Below are positions 1-10,130 of a DNA stretch of 64,000 nt, in pieces. The notes under the pieces were generated by a model that saw only the letters and a list, made by a program, of their open reading frames with translations, ran no database searches and was not told the origin of the DNA. Source of the DNA: Owenia fusiformis (Eukaryota; Annelida; Polychaeta; Sabellida; Oweniidae); the NCBI GenBank assembly GCA_903813345.2, contig CAIIXF020000007.1, positions 36,176,538-36,240,537 on the forward strand, read 5' to 3'. Position 1 is the stretch's first letter, and every line of letters begins with the position of its first letter. Made by a program: the position numbers and the translations under genes.

Positions 1-398
1 CGTTGTGGACATTATACGTATTTTTTGGACGATGTATCTTGTTATACAATAAAGTTTTTATTTTTTCAAATGTCATAAAGTTATGTCATACTTTGTGGAC
101 TAAATGTATAGCCTGTTTAATACAAAAATCAGACATAGATTTTGAATAAATGATTTTATGAAGAGAGTCGTGATTCGTGAATATCATGGTATAAATATAG
201 ATTATTTACTGTGAAGGATTCAACATGGGTTTTATTCCGAGGGACAATATGATATTTCCCGATGGCCCGGAGGGCAAGAGCGGTAAAAAATAATTTGCAA
301 CATTGGTGACAGAATGTTTCTAGTTGCCTGCTTTTTGTCGAGTATTGCATCTTGCGATTGTAATTTTATGCGATCTGTTTGCATGGGGTGAGTCACTT
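1..398. other. Left flank, no gene recognised
   Basis: AT-rich sequence ahead of the first inverted-repeat element. A 64-codon open frame on the minus strand (156-350) has no recognisable domain and no convincing splice sites. It may lie in the large intron of the minus-strand gene whose first exon is at 12.2 kb, because that gene would read leftwards through here. That placement is inference only. Confidence 0.4.
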
Positions 399-1523
399 TA
401 CACTCCCCTCCAAAAGTGTGGCAACCTTAGCTCCCCTATTGAACTACGTCTTAAAGCCTCTTTGTGTTTGAATTTTGTTTACATAACCTGCAGTGAAAAA
501 AACGTATACAATTTATGGAAATAAATTGTATACTTGACTTTATTTCCAATACCTCCAAATTTTCCCAATTTCTTTCTTTAATAAGAATAAGTCGTATTTA
601 TGACGTGCACGGACCTGGGGACAATTCGGGAAATGCGGGCTTATCTCAGCTTTGAACGTTAATCTCTGCCTTATTTAAAAATCCAACTATGTGTTTTACA
701 TATCATTTTGAAGTATTTTTTATTCGCATTTCAATGAAATTATTTTTCCTTCAAAATTTTGATGGGATCCAACACATTTTTAAAGTTAAATATACTCCGA
801 CATCGTCAAATACGCTGTAAGACGTAACACTTTACGCTTACAGGGCTCGTTGAAATTGAGATAACTTTTGAAATAATGATCAAAATCCCACTTAAATTTC
901 ACAATTTATTCAATGGAACATTTGCATTTATGACGTCACAATTGCTTAACGGCTACATTTCAAATTATCTTATACGAACGCTTTTAAAATTTTCAAAATT
1001 GTGTAAGGTTTTGAAGGCGAATGGGACGAGCAATAAGTTTACCTTCATTTAACCTTCTAATTTAGGTCTGATTTGAAAGAAAATTTAACTGCACAATATT
1101 GTCATGGCGAAATTTACAAAACAATAACCGGTTTGTTTATTTTGCAAATAATATCAAAATAAGAGCTGGTTTTCGAGACTTGAAAAAATGTGACGCATCG
1201 ATTTTTTACCACAAATTCAATACATATCAATATTTACTAACGCCTCAAGTGGATTTCTTGACCGTTTTTCAAAATTCAAAAACATTTTAGAAATATTGTC
1301 CTCGAGATCTTGCTACCCTGTAAATTTTGTAATGATTAGATAAGGATAAAGTATTTTATTTTTAGGTTGACTAAACTTGTAAAAAATGTGACGCTTGTCG
1401 TTTTTGACGTTGTAAGGCTGTTTGCGCCCTATACTGCTCATTGTTTTGTTTTGTTTTTTGACGCCATAATGTTACGCTAATTGTCCCCAGTTTCGTGCGA
1501 CGTGTAATTGTATTGTATAAGTC

Positions 1524-2540
1524 GTGGGTATTCTTTCTATGAGCCAAAGGCAAGGTGTTATATCCCTGATACCGAAGGGAGAAAAAGATTCAGAATATTT
1601 AAAAAATTGGCGACCAATTACTTTGCTAAATATTGATTATAAAATTGCATCCAAATCAATAGCACAGAGAATAAATGCTGTTCTAGGTAAAACTATTGGA
1701 TCGGATCAAACTGCTTTTATTGAAGGGAGGTTTATCGGAGAAAATATTCGCTATGTCGAGGATCTTTTGGAATACACCAAGAAGAGGGGTATACATGGAA
1801 TTGTTTGTATGGTGGATTTTCTCAAAGCCTACGACAGTGTCGAGTTTGATTATATTGAGCATGTACTAAGGGTGTTTAATTTCGGAGATGACCTGATCCG
1901 ATGGGTTAAGATGTTTAATAATGATATTAAAAGTTGCGTCCTTAACAACAACGTGTCGACTGGCTGGTTTAGCGTTAAACGCTCATGCAGGCAGGGGGAC
2001 CCGATCAGTTGCTTGAATTTTTTACTTGTTATAGAGATGCTAGCCTTAAAAATTAGACAAGACAATGGTATACAGGGAGTTGACATTGGCGAGGCAAGTC
2101 AAAAACTAGCGATCTTTGCAGATGATACCACGTTGACTCTTAAGGACGTAACGTCATTACAAAAAGCATTGGACATCTTTGAAGATTTCAGACTAATATC
2201 AGGTTTATGTATTGATAGAGAAAAAACAGAGTGTATGTATATTGGAAGTGATCGTCATAATAATGAAATAAACCTTTTTGGTCTGAAATGGGTAAAGATA
2301 CCAAGTAGACTTTTAGGGATAAAAATATCATATGACACAAATGCAAATAACACGGATAATTTTGAGAGAAAGTTAAATATGCTTGAAAAGGTTCTTAAAT
2401 TGTGGTCAAAGCGAGATCTTACTTTCTATGGAAAGGTACTCATAATTAAGTCCCAGGCAGTGTCGAAGCTAATATACTCGATGACAATGACCAATACGCC
2501 TGATAATATCTTGACGAAGGCTCAACGACTAGTCTATTCT
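1524..2540 (+). pseudogene. L1-like LINE reverse transcriptase, N-terminal fragment
   Basis: An open frame encoding the finger and palm domains of a non-LTR reverse transcriptase. Visible landmarks are SLIPKGEKD and LKNWRPITLLNIDYKIASK near the start, the motif-A block MVDFLKAYDSV, the RQGDPIS motif B region and the FADDTT catalytic motif. No endonuclease domain precedes it: the frame starts at the LINE's truncation point, with a GTG that is not a genuine start. The frame is cut at LVYS (2540), and the next residues FLWGG lie across the DIRS-like insertion at 8860. Not expected to be functional. The host strand of this copy is plus, opposite to the DIRS-like ORFs inside it. Confidence 0.85.
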
Positions 2541-2616
2541 ATACCATACTTTACACCTCGTTACAAAATAACATGACATCATCTTAAGAATAAGCAAATG
2601 GCTTGCGGTCGCTTTA
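2541..2616 (-). repeat. DIRS-like element repeat B2 (3' terminal)
   Basis: Direct copy of the B1 block. It forms the downstream end of the element relative to its ORFs and abuts LINE sequence at 2540. Confidence 0.85.
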
Positions 2617-3661
2617 TTCGTATTTAAATCCCACTTGGGTAGCAACACAATAGAATTTGCTGTGGTTTATTTTTAAGAATGTATGGTTTTATCAAAAGGA
2701 AAGTGCATTATTTTTCTATTGTTTTTAAAGAATGTACACTTGGCAAGCTATCAAAAACAAGTGAGACATAAATGACCATTGACAGTTTTTGATAGTTTTC
2801 ATTCCCTAAAAACAATATACAAAAATACATGTACCCTTCTCTTGTTACTGTGCATTCTTTAGAATAAAACAATTTATCAATTTTTGTTGTTATCTACATC
2901 ATTGATCTTATCTTACTTACAAATATTCTGCTGTATTCAAATGCAATGTTCTGGACTGGACAGTCACCTAGTGCACTGAAGCTAGACTAATTATAGCCCA
3001 CTCAGTCACTTACATCAACTCACACTCATGAGGTCAATGCGACCAACTCTTTTTGTTGTTACAATTAATTGGCTATATAACTACATGAACAGTCAACTCA
3101 AAAGAACTCACTCACTTACATGTATCAAACCACTTACCCCTACATGAACAGTCAACACAAAAGAAATAAAATTTTCCAGATTAGATCATTGACCATTTAC
3201 CTGCAATATACCATTTACCTGTAATAAGAATGTGTGTGATTTAAGTAAGATAAAGCATTCGAATTCGATTTGATAAGAAATAATAACCTCAGGCCTTCGG
3301 CCTTCGGTGTATTATTTCTTATAAAATCTCATTCTTATGCTTTATCCAGTACGTAAATGAATGGGAAGGATGAGTACAATATAAGTACACATGGAATGCA
3401 TATACTAAGTACAATATATGTATAAATGGAATGCACAAAACAGTTAAGTTTATTTGAGAAAAGTGTTGTACAATTTTTATATAACACAGATTGTTGCATC
3501 GGATTTATATTTACCAAAAAGGGTGTGAATATTCTTACATAGTCTATGAAAAATGAAAAATACCGATTGATTTTGGGGTCCTTCACACCATTAAAACCTA
3601 ACAATTAGGAAAGGTATGGAATTACCCCTCCACCTATCGGCATTTGTTAACAGTTTTATTC
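2617..3661. other. Non-coding segment between A2 and B2 of the DIRS-like element
   Basis: About 1.05 kb inside the element with no recognisable ORF. In Ngaro elements a fourth ORF (hydrolase-like) can be present, and nothing like it is seen here. The one structured region is an inverted repeat at 3249-3346 (arms GATAAAGCAT/ATGCTTTATC and ATAAGAAATAATA/TATTATTTCTTAT) with a GGCCTTCGGCC-type core. That could be a folded RNA 3' end, by inference. Confidence 0.5.
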
Positions 3662-3870
3662 TGTGAAGTGTTCATGCATAGGCGACCAAAGCCAGAATGA
3701 TCCTAAATATCCAGCAATCTACCACAATAACAATACAACTCGCTCACCCAGAAACAAACACATGCATGAAACTACACGCCAATCTGATTGGTAACCGAGT
3801 TTACAAGTACACAATAGAAAATATTTATGTTCTAATTCATTACACTCAACCGAACATAAATGATTATTCT
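3662..3870 (-). repeat. DIRS-like element repeat A2 (internal)
   Basis: Direct copy of the A1 terminal repeat, placed downstream of the ORFs and directly abutting the B1 repeat. The junction reads TATTCT then ATACCATAC, which is the order expected at the joint of a circular intermediate. Confidence 0.85.
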
Positions 3871-3946
3871 ATACCATACTTTACACCTCGTTACAAAATA
3901 ACATGACATCATCTTAAGAATAAGCAAATGGCTTGCGGTCGCTTTA
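3871..3946 (-). repeat. DIRS-like element repeat B1 (internal)
   Basis: A 76-bp block beginning ATACCATACTTTACACC and ending GCGGTCGCTTTA, repeated at 2541-2616. It starts 49 bp downstream of the recombinase stop codon and adjoins A2. Confidence 0.85.
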
Positions 3947-3994
3947 CAGAAAAACTAGAGAAAGAAGTAATGCTTTTTATGATATTTTGTTTAT

Positions 3995-5047
3995 TTATAA
4001 ACCCAAGTTCAATGTTACACCTAATTTGTGTATTAAATCGTCTTTAACGTAACCATCTTTGGCGGATTCTGATTTCCAACGTCCATGACGTTTAAAATTA
4101 CGATCTAAAACAGAACCATTGGCTGCAGCAGTTGCACCGCCTGAACGTAACGAATGAACGCCAAATAAATTTGGATCAAGACCAATGGTCTTTAACATAC
4201 TACGGACAATTTCCCTGACTGTTGTATACGATAATTGTTTGTTTTCTGTTCTTGCAACAAAAGCTCTTTGAAGTGGCTTAAATGACAGTGCCCTAAATAT
4301 AAAGCACTCTTTTGACAGCTCATTTTTTGAGTTCAACGCTTTTAGATAACGTTGTAAAAGAGCGTAAGGACAAGTAGGATTGCCAGTTTTGGCAACAACA
4401 ACTGAATTCCCTTCTCTGTATACATCAGTCTTGGAAGACGGAATATTTATAGTAAAATGAAATTCACTAAAGGAAATGTCACCAAAAGTGATCTGAGCTA
4501 ATTCACTGTAACGCAAAAAACCTGCGAATCCCAAAACGCAAATTGTCACATTTCTTAATTCTTTGAGAGAACTTTGATCTGATAAAGAATCGACCAGTTT
4601 ATGCAACATATCCGCTGTGAAAGGTTCTTTTTTAACAACTGGTTTACTCGCTTGTCTCTTAGCTGCATCTAGAATGTTTCGAACTAAGTAAGACTGACAG
4701 GGGTCCTCTAAACCAGCAGATGTGTGAGCCCAGCTTATTCCAGATTTAAGAGCATACAGAACGTTATATGATGAACCACTTTGTAACTGGGATAACAGGA
4801 AAATGGCTACGAACTTTGAGTTGGCTGGTAGATCGTTTACTTCATCGAAACTGTTGGTCCATTTAGTCCATTTTTCGAAATAAAAACTGTACTTCTTAAT
4901 TGTATTTTCGCTTTTCCCATGTTTTGTGATTTCAGTCATAAGATCCAACGACAAAGATTTGAGGCGAGTGTCTTTCACATTGTCGAATTGTAGCATACCA
5001 TGTTTAATAACCCTGGAACCATATTGTATTTCTAATAAATAAATCAA
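3995..5047 (-). CDS. Tyrosine recombinase of the DIRS-like element
   Basis: Integrase of the phage lambda/Cre tyrosine-recombinase fold, expected to insert a circular cDNA by strand exchange. The catalytic set is visible: the first Arg in GFLRYSEL (about residue 179), the HxxR box in GVHSLRSGG (H298, R301), the second histidine in HGRW (H321) and the nucleophile in DGYV (Y333). The N-terminal third (residues 30-130) looks like the core-binding SAM-like helical domain. The 350-codon frame opens with TTG and has no in-frame ATG until residue 18. The upstream frame is open only to a stop at 5135. Initiation at that ATG or splicing onto this exon are both possible. A TTTTTTAG sequence near 5085 resembles a splice acceptor. 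Confidence 0.9.
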   Translation of the reverse strand: MIYLLEIQYGSRVIKHGMLQFDNVKDTRLKSLSLDLMTEITKHGKSENTIKKYSFYFEKWTKWTNSFDEVNDLPANSKFVAIFLLSQLQSGSSYNVLYALKSGISWAHTSAGLEDPCQSYLVRNILDAAKRQASKPVVKKEPFTADMLHKLVDSLSDQSSLKELRNVTICVLGFAGFLRYSELAQITFGDISFSEFHFTINIPSSKTDVYREGNSVVVAKTGNPTCPYALLQRYLKALNSKNELSKECFIFRALSFKPLQRAFVARTENKQLSYTTVREIVRSMLKTIGLDPNLFGVHSLRSGGATAAANGSVLDRNFKRHGRWKSESAKDGYVKDDLIHKLGVTLNLGL

Positions 5048-5289
5048 TTGACAAAAACTCCTCTCATGAGAACCTGCGGAATCTCTAAAAAATAAAATTA
5101 TGTTTAAAGCCAGAATGCTGCCGATCCCTCTGCATCAATCACTGTAAAGCGATGTTCATTCATATAATTCTAATAAAACATTTCAATTTAAGTTGACATT
5201 TTGTAAGTCAATGTATATATTTAATTTAATTTGAATAATTATCAATGATTTTTAAATATATTCTTAGTATAATTATAAATATACTCTTA

Positions 5290-5780
5290 GTGAGAATTGA
5301 AATAGTATTCCAGTGGCAGTCTGATTTTATAAGCACTCAGGAATATTCTAAATATGATTTTTGTAGCATTCAACATATATTCTCAGTGGCTATCAAATTT
5401 TGCTCTCAGTGGCAATCACTAAGGTATTAAAAATAATCTCATATTAGCAATCAATGTATTATGTTCTTATCAATATCTAGTAATCGTTAGTAATACAATT
5501 GAAATACATTTATTATATGCTCTCAGTGGCTATTAATATAAGCTCTCAGTGGCTATATTTACAAACCCTTAGTGGCTATATATTTATAAGCTCCTCGGTG
5601 GCTATCAATATAAGCTCTCAGTGGCTATCAATATAAGCTCTCAGTGGCTATCAATATAAGCTCTCAGTGGCTATCATTATAAAATCTCAGTCGTTATCTA
5701 TTCAAGCTCCTCAGTGGCTATCATTATAAGCTCTCGGTGGCTATCAATGTAACTCTCAGTGGCTATCAATATACTTTTAC
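5290..5780. repeat. 23-bp minisatellite between RT and recombinase ORFs
   Basis: Irregular tandem copies of a unit containing CTCTCAGTGGCTAT followed by AATATAAG, about 23 bp long. Spacing is loose at the left and regular from about 5520 to 5770. It lies in the 826-bp gap between the RT stop codon and the recombinase ORF and encodes nothing obvious. Confidence 0.8.
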
Positions 5781-5873
5781 AATTGAGATCTATGAAATCA
5801 AGATATATCTGTAAATTCAGTAAATATGTTGTTTAAAAATCAATAAAGACTTTCAATGCTATCTTTAAAACGC

Positions 5874-8048
5874 TTAATAGGATGTGCCCAACTTTCCATT
5901 TAACCTCAAGGCCAGAACATGTGATTTTAACTTTTTCGTTCCAAACACAGTGTTAAGAAAACGTCCCTGTTGAAAAATATTCATGGGATTGCAAAACTCT
6001 ATGTGATCTACCACAGTTGGAACAAAATTCCCATCTTTAAAAATGAGAGGCCAGAAATAAGACGATGTCCACTTTGGTACGATGAGCGTTCCCATAGCCT
6101 TACAAGCTATCAAATGATCGACTACCCGCCCTACAAGTTGAATAGGTGGAACAAGCCAATTGTTTTCATTTTCCCAGTTGAAACTGAAAGCATCTACCCC
6201 TTCGGTAGAGGGTTGGGCGAATTTGGAATTAAAACGTGGTAGTTTTGTATTATCTACGCTAGCGAAACGATCAATGGAATGAGGCCCATATCTCTGATTC
6301 AGAAATTTGAAAATAGATGGACACACCATCCAATCATCTGGATCGATCATTTTGCTCAAATCGTCTGCTCTTTGATTGAACTTTCTTGGAATCCAGTAAA
6401 AATTCAAGTCTATTTTGAACTTCCTACAAAATTCAAAAATTCTAATTGCCAAAGCCTGAAGCTCAGTGACCATGCTTCCTTTACTTGTAATTCTGCACAC
6501 ATTTTGATTGTCTGTAGACCAAGAAACGGACTTGTCAATAAGCTCACTTTTGAAAGAACTTAGAACAATTTCTACTGCCTTTAATTCTCTCCAAGTTGAA
6601 CTTTTTACCTTTTCTGAATCCGTCCACGCTTGATAACTGATAGATTGATTTTTGAGTTCGCCATGCTCAATTATATAACCAGCCGCTGCGCTTTCAGAAG
6701 CGTCAGAATATACAAATCGTTCTGGAGCGTGACATTCTATCAAATCGACACCGTTGTATACATGTATGTTTGATAACCAAAATGTTAATTCTGTTCGATC
6801 AAAATCGGATAGCACTGTATATTGATCCCAATTTGAAATTCCAGCAGTTTTCATGCTGAGATACCTAGTCATTAGCAAAGTGATCTTCCCTAAACCATGT
6901 CCCATTGAAATGATTTTTCCGACAATTGATGCTATTTGTCTATAAGTAACCTTTTTCTGTTTCAACGTAAGGATGACCAAATTCTTCAAATGTTCAATTT
7001 TTGAATCTGGAACGAAAATTTTGCCTTGGTTCATATCTAGAACAAAACCCAACCAAGTCAAGGATCCCTGTGGATTGAACTCTGACTTTTTCTCATTAAT
7101 GACATATCCTGCACTGTTCAAATCCGACCTCAAAAGAGCGGCGTCCAGTTTTGATTGTTCAGTACTGTCAGAAACGTTTAGAGCATCATCTAAATAGAGA
7201 ATGACCTTAAGACCTTTTGACCTCCAATGAGTGACAAGACTTTTGAAAACTTTGGTGAATACTAAACCTCCAGTACTGATTCCAAAAGGCAATACAGTGA
7301 AAACGTAGAACTTTTGTACACCTAACATGTTCCACGAAAACCCTAAAAAAGTTTGATGAGGTTCGCAAATATCGATGTGATGGTAACCGGAAGTGACGTC
7401 AAAGGATATTAATTTTGATCCTTTTTTCAAATAATTTTTAGCAGTTGACAAATCTTCATATTTCACACTAGATTTTAAAATGTACTCATTCGGATGTCTC
7501 ATATCTAAAACCAAACGTTTCTTGCCAGATGAATTTTCCGCAACCGTCAAAGGATTAACAACCCATGGGATCTCATCAACTTCTTTTATACAACCCAGAA
7601 TTTCTAGTGCCTGTATTTCTTTTACTACAAAATCGGAATTTTCAATTGCAGATTTGTTGTTATTCAAAATAGCTCTAGGTGGAATTTGTTCAAATGGAAT
7701 TTTATAGCCATTAGCTATTATGTCAAGTACATAACTATTTGTGTTAATGCTTTGCCAGAAACTGAAATGCCTCTTTAAACTGCCTTTTACATTTACTTTG
7801 TTTCCCAGTGAATTCAAAATATCATTTGAGCTACTTAACTTGTCTATAGCTCCCTGACCAGAAGTGTGGGGTCTATCGAGATGCAACGTCGGTACTGGTC
7901 TTCTTTGTACAGGAATCTGCCCAGTGCGAAAGGTCCCCGCAGACCCAGCAGCCGCCTGGCTTGAAGTGACCTCTACCACGTTGGCTGATGTTGTTGGCAA
8001 AATAATTTCCGCGCCAGCCGTAGCCCCGGTTCCCGTAGGTCGGTCCAC
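5874..8048 (-). CDS. Reverse transcriptase / RNase H polyprotein of the DIRS-like element
   Basis: A 724-codon frame that copies element RNA into DNA. RT motif A is FDVTSGYHHI (D217), the catalytic motif is ILYLDD (about 283-288), and LPFGI precedes it. RNase H follows with a full acidic set: YSDAS (D449), WRELKA (E488), STDN (D513) and QRADDL (D562). The C-terminal segment (about 589-670) has DRFAS, DAFSFNW and a VPP motif. This resembles a degenerate form of the Dam-like methyltransferase region of DIRS elements, but the resemblance is inferred by eye. The listed start is a GTG inside gag. The two frames overlap by 176 nt, with RT in +1 relative to gag, so expression by frameshifting is more likely than independent initiation. 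Confidence 0.92.
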   Translation of the reverse strand: MDRPTGTGATAGAEIILPTTSANVVEVTSSQAAAGSAGTFRTGQIPVQRRPVPTLHLDRPHTSGQGAIDKLSSSNDILNSLGNKVNVKGSLKRHFSFWQSINTNSYVLDIIANGYKIPFEQIPPRAILNNNKSAIENSDFVVKEIQALEILGCIKEVDEIPWVVNPLTVAENSSGKKRLVLDMRHPNEYILKSSVKYEDLSTAKNYLKKGSKLISFDVTSGYHHIDICEPHQTFLGFSWNMLGVQKFYVFTVLPFGISTGGLVFTKVFKSLVTHWRSKGLKVILYLDDALNVSDSTEQSKLDAALLRSDLNSAGYVINEKKSEFNPQGSLTWLGFVLDMNQGKIFVPDSKIEHLKNLVILTLKQKKVTYRQIASIVGKIISMGHGLGKITLLMTRYLSMKTAGISNWDQYTVLSDFDRTELTFWLSNIHVYNGVDLIECHAPERFVYSDASESAAAGYIIEHGELKNQSISYQAWTDSEKVKSSTWRELKAVEIVLSSFKSELIDKSVSWSTDNQNVCRITSKGSMVTELQALAIRIFEFCRKFKIDLNFYWIPRKFNQRADDLSKMIDPDDWMVCPSIFKFLNQRYGPHSIDRFASVDNTKLPRFNSKFAQPSTEGVDAFSFNWENENNWLVPPIQLVGRVVDHLIACKAMGTLIVPKWTSSYFWPLIFKDGNFVPTVVDHIEFCNPMNIFQQGRFLNTVFGTKKLKSHVLALRLNGKLGTSY

Positions 8049-8628
8049 CGTAGAAATTCCCTGGTTGGAATTGGTTTCCCCATGCCGCGTCTCGTTGATA
8101 GTCTTCTCTGCCGAAACTGCCGCGATGCCTGAAATTATAACTACGACGAGAGAATCTTGATCGACTTGATCTCATTTTTCTAATAGCGTCTCTATCTGCG
8201 GAACGTATACGTTTATCATCGTCATCATCTAATGCTAATGGTTTTCTGTCATATTCTTCAACGGTTTTCCAACCTGCATCTGAACTATCAGCCATTTTGA
8301 TTAATTTATTTCTATAATCAATTAAATTCATACCTTCTTGAAGCGTTTCGTGCGTTTTCATAATCAGTTCGTCTTGCTTTTCACCGGATTCCACCTTTGC
8401 AGCACGTTCCAACAGATTCTGGGAAGTATCAAAGCGTTCTTTTAGTTTCGAATTAAATTCATACTGCACTTTGTTACCCTTTCTCTTGAAGTTGAAATCG
8501 TCTTGCTTGAATTTCTTTAGAAGTTGTGTGTTTGTCTCCTCATTATCTTCTCTAAGAGCTCTCGAAAACTTGTTGAATTCTGAGGAAATAATATCTGTCA
8601 CGTTTTTTAACGTGGCAGGCTGATCCAT
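7873..8628 (-). CDS. Gag-like protein of the DIRS-like element
   Basis: 251 residues from an ATG at 8628. The N-terminal half is charged and helical. A basic, Arg/Ser- and Gly/Tyr-rich stretch follows (about 140-222). A CX2CX4HX4C zinc knuckle, CWVCGDLSHWADSC, sits at 227-240. This composition fits a nucleic-acid-binding capsid-like protein. It is the first ORF after the A1 repeat and overlaps the RT frame by 176 nt. No major capsid homology could be judged without a search. Confidence 0.82.
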   Translation of the reverse strand: MDQPATLKNVTDIISSEFNKFSRALREDNEETNTQLLKKFKQDDFNFKRKGNKVQYEFNSKLKERFDTSQNLLERAAKVESGEKQDELIMKTHETLQEGMNLIDYRNKLIKMADSSDAGWKTVEEYDRKPLALDDDDDKRIRSADRDAIRKMRSSRSRFSRRSYNFRHRGSFGREDYQRDAAWGNQFQPGNFYGGPTYGNRGYGWRGNYFANNISQRGRGHFKPGGCWVCGDLSHWADSCTKKTSTDVASR

Positions 8629-8650
8629 GTTGTGTGTTTATTGAACTGTA

Positions 8651-8859
8651 TGTGAAGTGTTCATGCATAGGCGACCAAAGCCAGAATGATCCTAAATATC
8701 CAGCAATCTACCACAATAACAATACAACTCGCTCACCCAGAAACAAACACATGCATGAAACTACACGCCAATCTGATTGGTAACCGAGTTTACAAGTACA
8801 CAATAGAAAATATTTATGTTCTAATTCATTACACTCAACCGAACATAAATGATTATTCT
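8651..8859 (-). repeat. DIRS-like element repeat A1 (5' terminal)
   Basis: A 209-bp block nearly identical to 3662-3870 in direct orientation. It forms the upstream end of the element relative to its minus-strand ORFs and so probably includes the promoter. The last six bases, TATTCT, are shared with the LINE target. Confidence 0.85.
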
Positions 8860-9790
8860 TTTTTATGGGGAGGAAAGGGTGAGAAAATTAAGCGAAATAC
8901 TTTAATAGGGGATTTTGAGGATGGGGGTCTAAGAATGATTAATAAATTCACAATTGAGAAAGCCTTGAAATTAATGTGGTTAAGACGTTTACTTGACACA
9001 CGAACTATTCACTGGAAGCATATTCCTCAAGTTTATTTCAAGGGTCTTGGAGGACTGAGTTTTTTGTTGCAGTATATAATTATGATATTAAAACACTGGC
9101 ACACAATGTTCCTACCTTTTATATGAATTTGCTTCGAAACTATTCAGAATTAAGAAATATGTCGCCGCCTAGAACCAGTTCAGGGGTTAAAGGTGAAATA
9201 ATTTGGAATAACAAATCAATTCTAATTAATGATAAGGAGGTGATGTACAAACATGTCATGGAAAAGGGAGTCATTTATATTAATGACCTTCTTAACGAGA
9301 ACGGTTTTTTTACAGTACAATGAGTTTAAGACTAAGTATAATATTAATATCAACTTTCTTGAGTATTTTTCAATCATATCGGCTATACCAGATGATTGGA
9401 AATTTCTATTGAAATCAGATTTAAATTCGACCTTTGAACCCAGCATACAGGAAGAACTCGTGTATTTGAAACTTGGTGAAAAACAGGTGACAATCTCTAG
9501 TATAACGGTTAAATCAATTCAAACAATATTAAATGGAAACAAGTTCTTGGAACCGTTATATAAAGACAAACATGATCGTGAATTAAAGAGAACCGATTAT
9601 TTTAAAATGCCTTATATGTGTACGAAACAGAACGCGACAACTTCAGTTTAAAATACTTCATGGTATCTGCACTACAAATGCCTTTTTAGCGCAGATAGGC
9701 ATTAAAAAAATGACTCTAAATGTAACTATTGTGCCTTTCGAGATACGTTAAAACACACTCTGGGAGTGCAAAAGGATTCAAATATTTCTG
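8860..9790 (+). pseudogene. L1-like LINE reverse transcriptase, C-terminal fragment
   Basis: Continuation of the interrupted LINE ORF: FLWGGKGEKIKR, then DFEDGGLRMIN, typical of the thumb and C-terminal region of L1-like RTs. The frame shifts near 9080 and again near 9315. A Cys-His segment (KCNYCAF followed by LKHT) is still readable around 9718-9765. Multiple frame breaks show that this copy is not translatable as a whole. Confidence 0.75.
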
Positions 9791-10130
9791 AAAGCAATCA
9801 AAGGGAATTTAAAGCGTTTATTTAAAGTTGATTTCGATTTTAACGCCCATGACATGGTTTTTGGAAGGTAAGCTAATAAGAAAAATATCTTACCAAATAG
9901 ACTTACCCTTGCAATTAAGTACTATATTTTTATTAAAGAGTTCGACGAAGTGAATCCCAATTTGTATGAGGCGCAATTTGAAAAAAATATGTTTTATTAT
10001 GTACCTGAACTTAAAAGTATGACTGTTGCAAACGTCTGAATGAATGGAGGTGGTGTGAAAAATATCTGAACTGTTCTAATTTTTGTACTTGTACTGTTTG
10101 AATAGAGAAATAAAAAAAAGAAAAAAAAGA
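9791..10130 (+). other. LINE 3' untranslated region and A-rich tail
   Basis: No open frame of note. It ends in an A-rich run with interspersed G (10108-10130) immediately before the target-site duplication ATAAGTCG at 10131. Confidence 0.65.

Larger units (their letters stand above)
2541..8853 (-). mobile_element. DIRS-order (PAT/Ngaro-type) tyrosine-recombinase retrotransposon
   Basis: On the minus strand the structure is A1 (8651-8853), gag, RT/RNase H, tyrosine recombinase, B1 (3871-3946), A2 (3662-3870), about 1.05 kb without genes, then B2 (2541-2616). A1 and A2 are copies of one another, and so are B1 and B2. This A1-ORFs-B1-A2-B2 split direct repeat arrangement is characteristic of PAT and Ngaro elements, as opposed to the inverted repeats of DIRS1. 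The hexamer TATTCT is present at the insertion point (2535-2540 and 8854-8859) and at the internal A2/B1 junction (3865-3870). That agrees with recombinase-mediated insertion of a circle at a shared core. The three ORFs look intact, so this may be a young copy. Confidence 0.88.
1525..10130 (+). mobile_element. 5'-truncated L1-like non-LTR retrotransposon (LINE), split by a DIRS-like insertion
   Basis: Plus-strand LINE beginning inside the reverse-transcriptase domain, so 5' truncated. It ends in an A-rich tail (10108-10130). The octamer ATAAGTCG flanks it on both sides (1517-1524 and 10131-10138), a target-site duplication. The coding sequence breaks at 2540 and resumes at 8860 in the same frame, the gap being the DIRS-like element. 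The 3' half carries further frameshifts, so the copy is dead. Style of the RT (FADD active site, L1/Tx1-type spacing) suggests an L1-like clade, but no classification could be run. Confidence 0.85.

Noticed and set aside
2617-3661. Fourth ORF (hydrolase) expected in some Ngaro elements
   Set aside because: No open frame of adequate length; the 89-codon frame at 3335-3604 has no resemblance.
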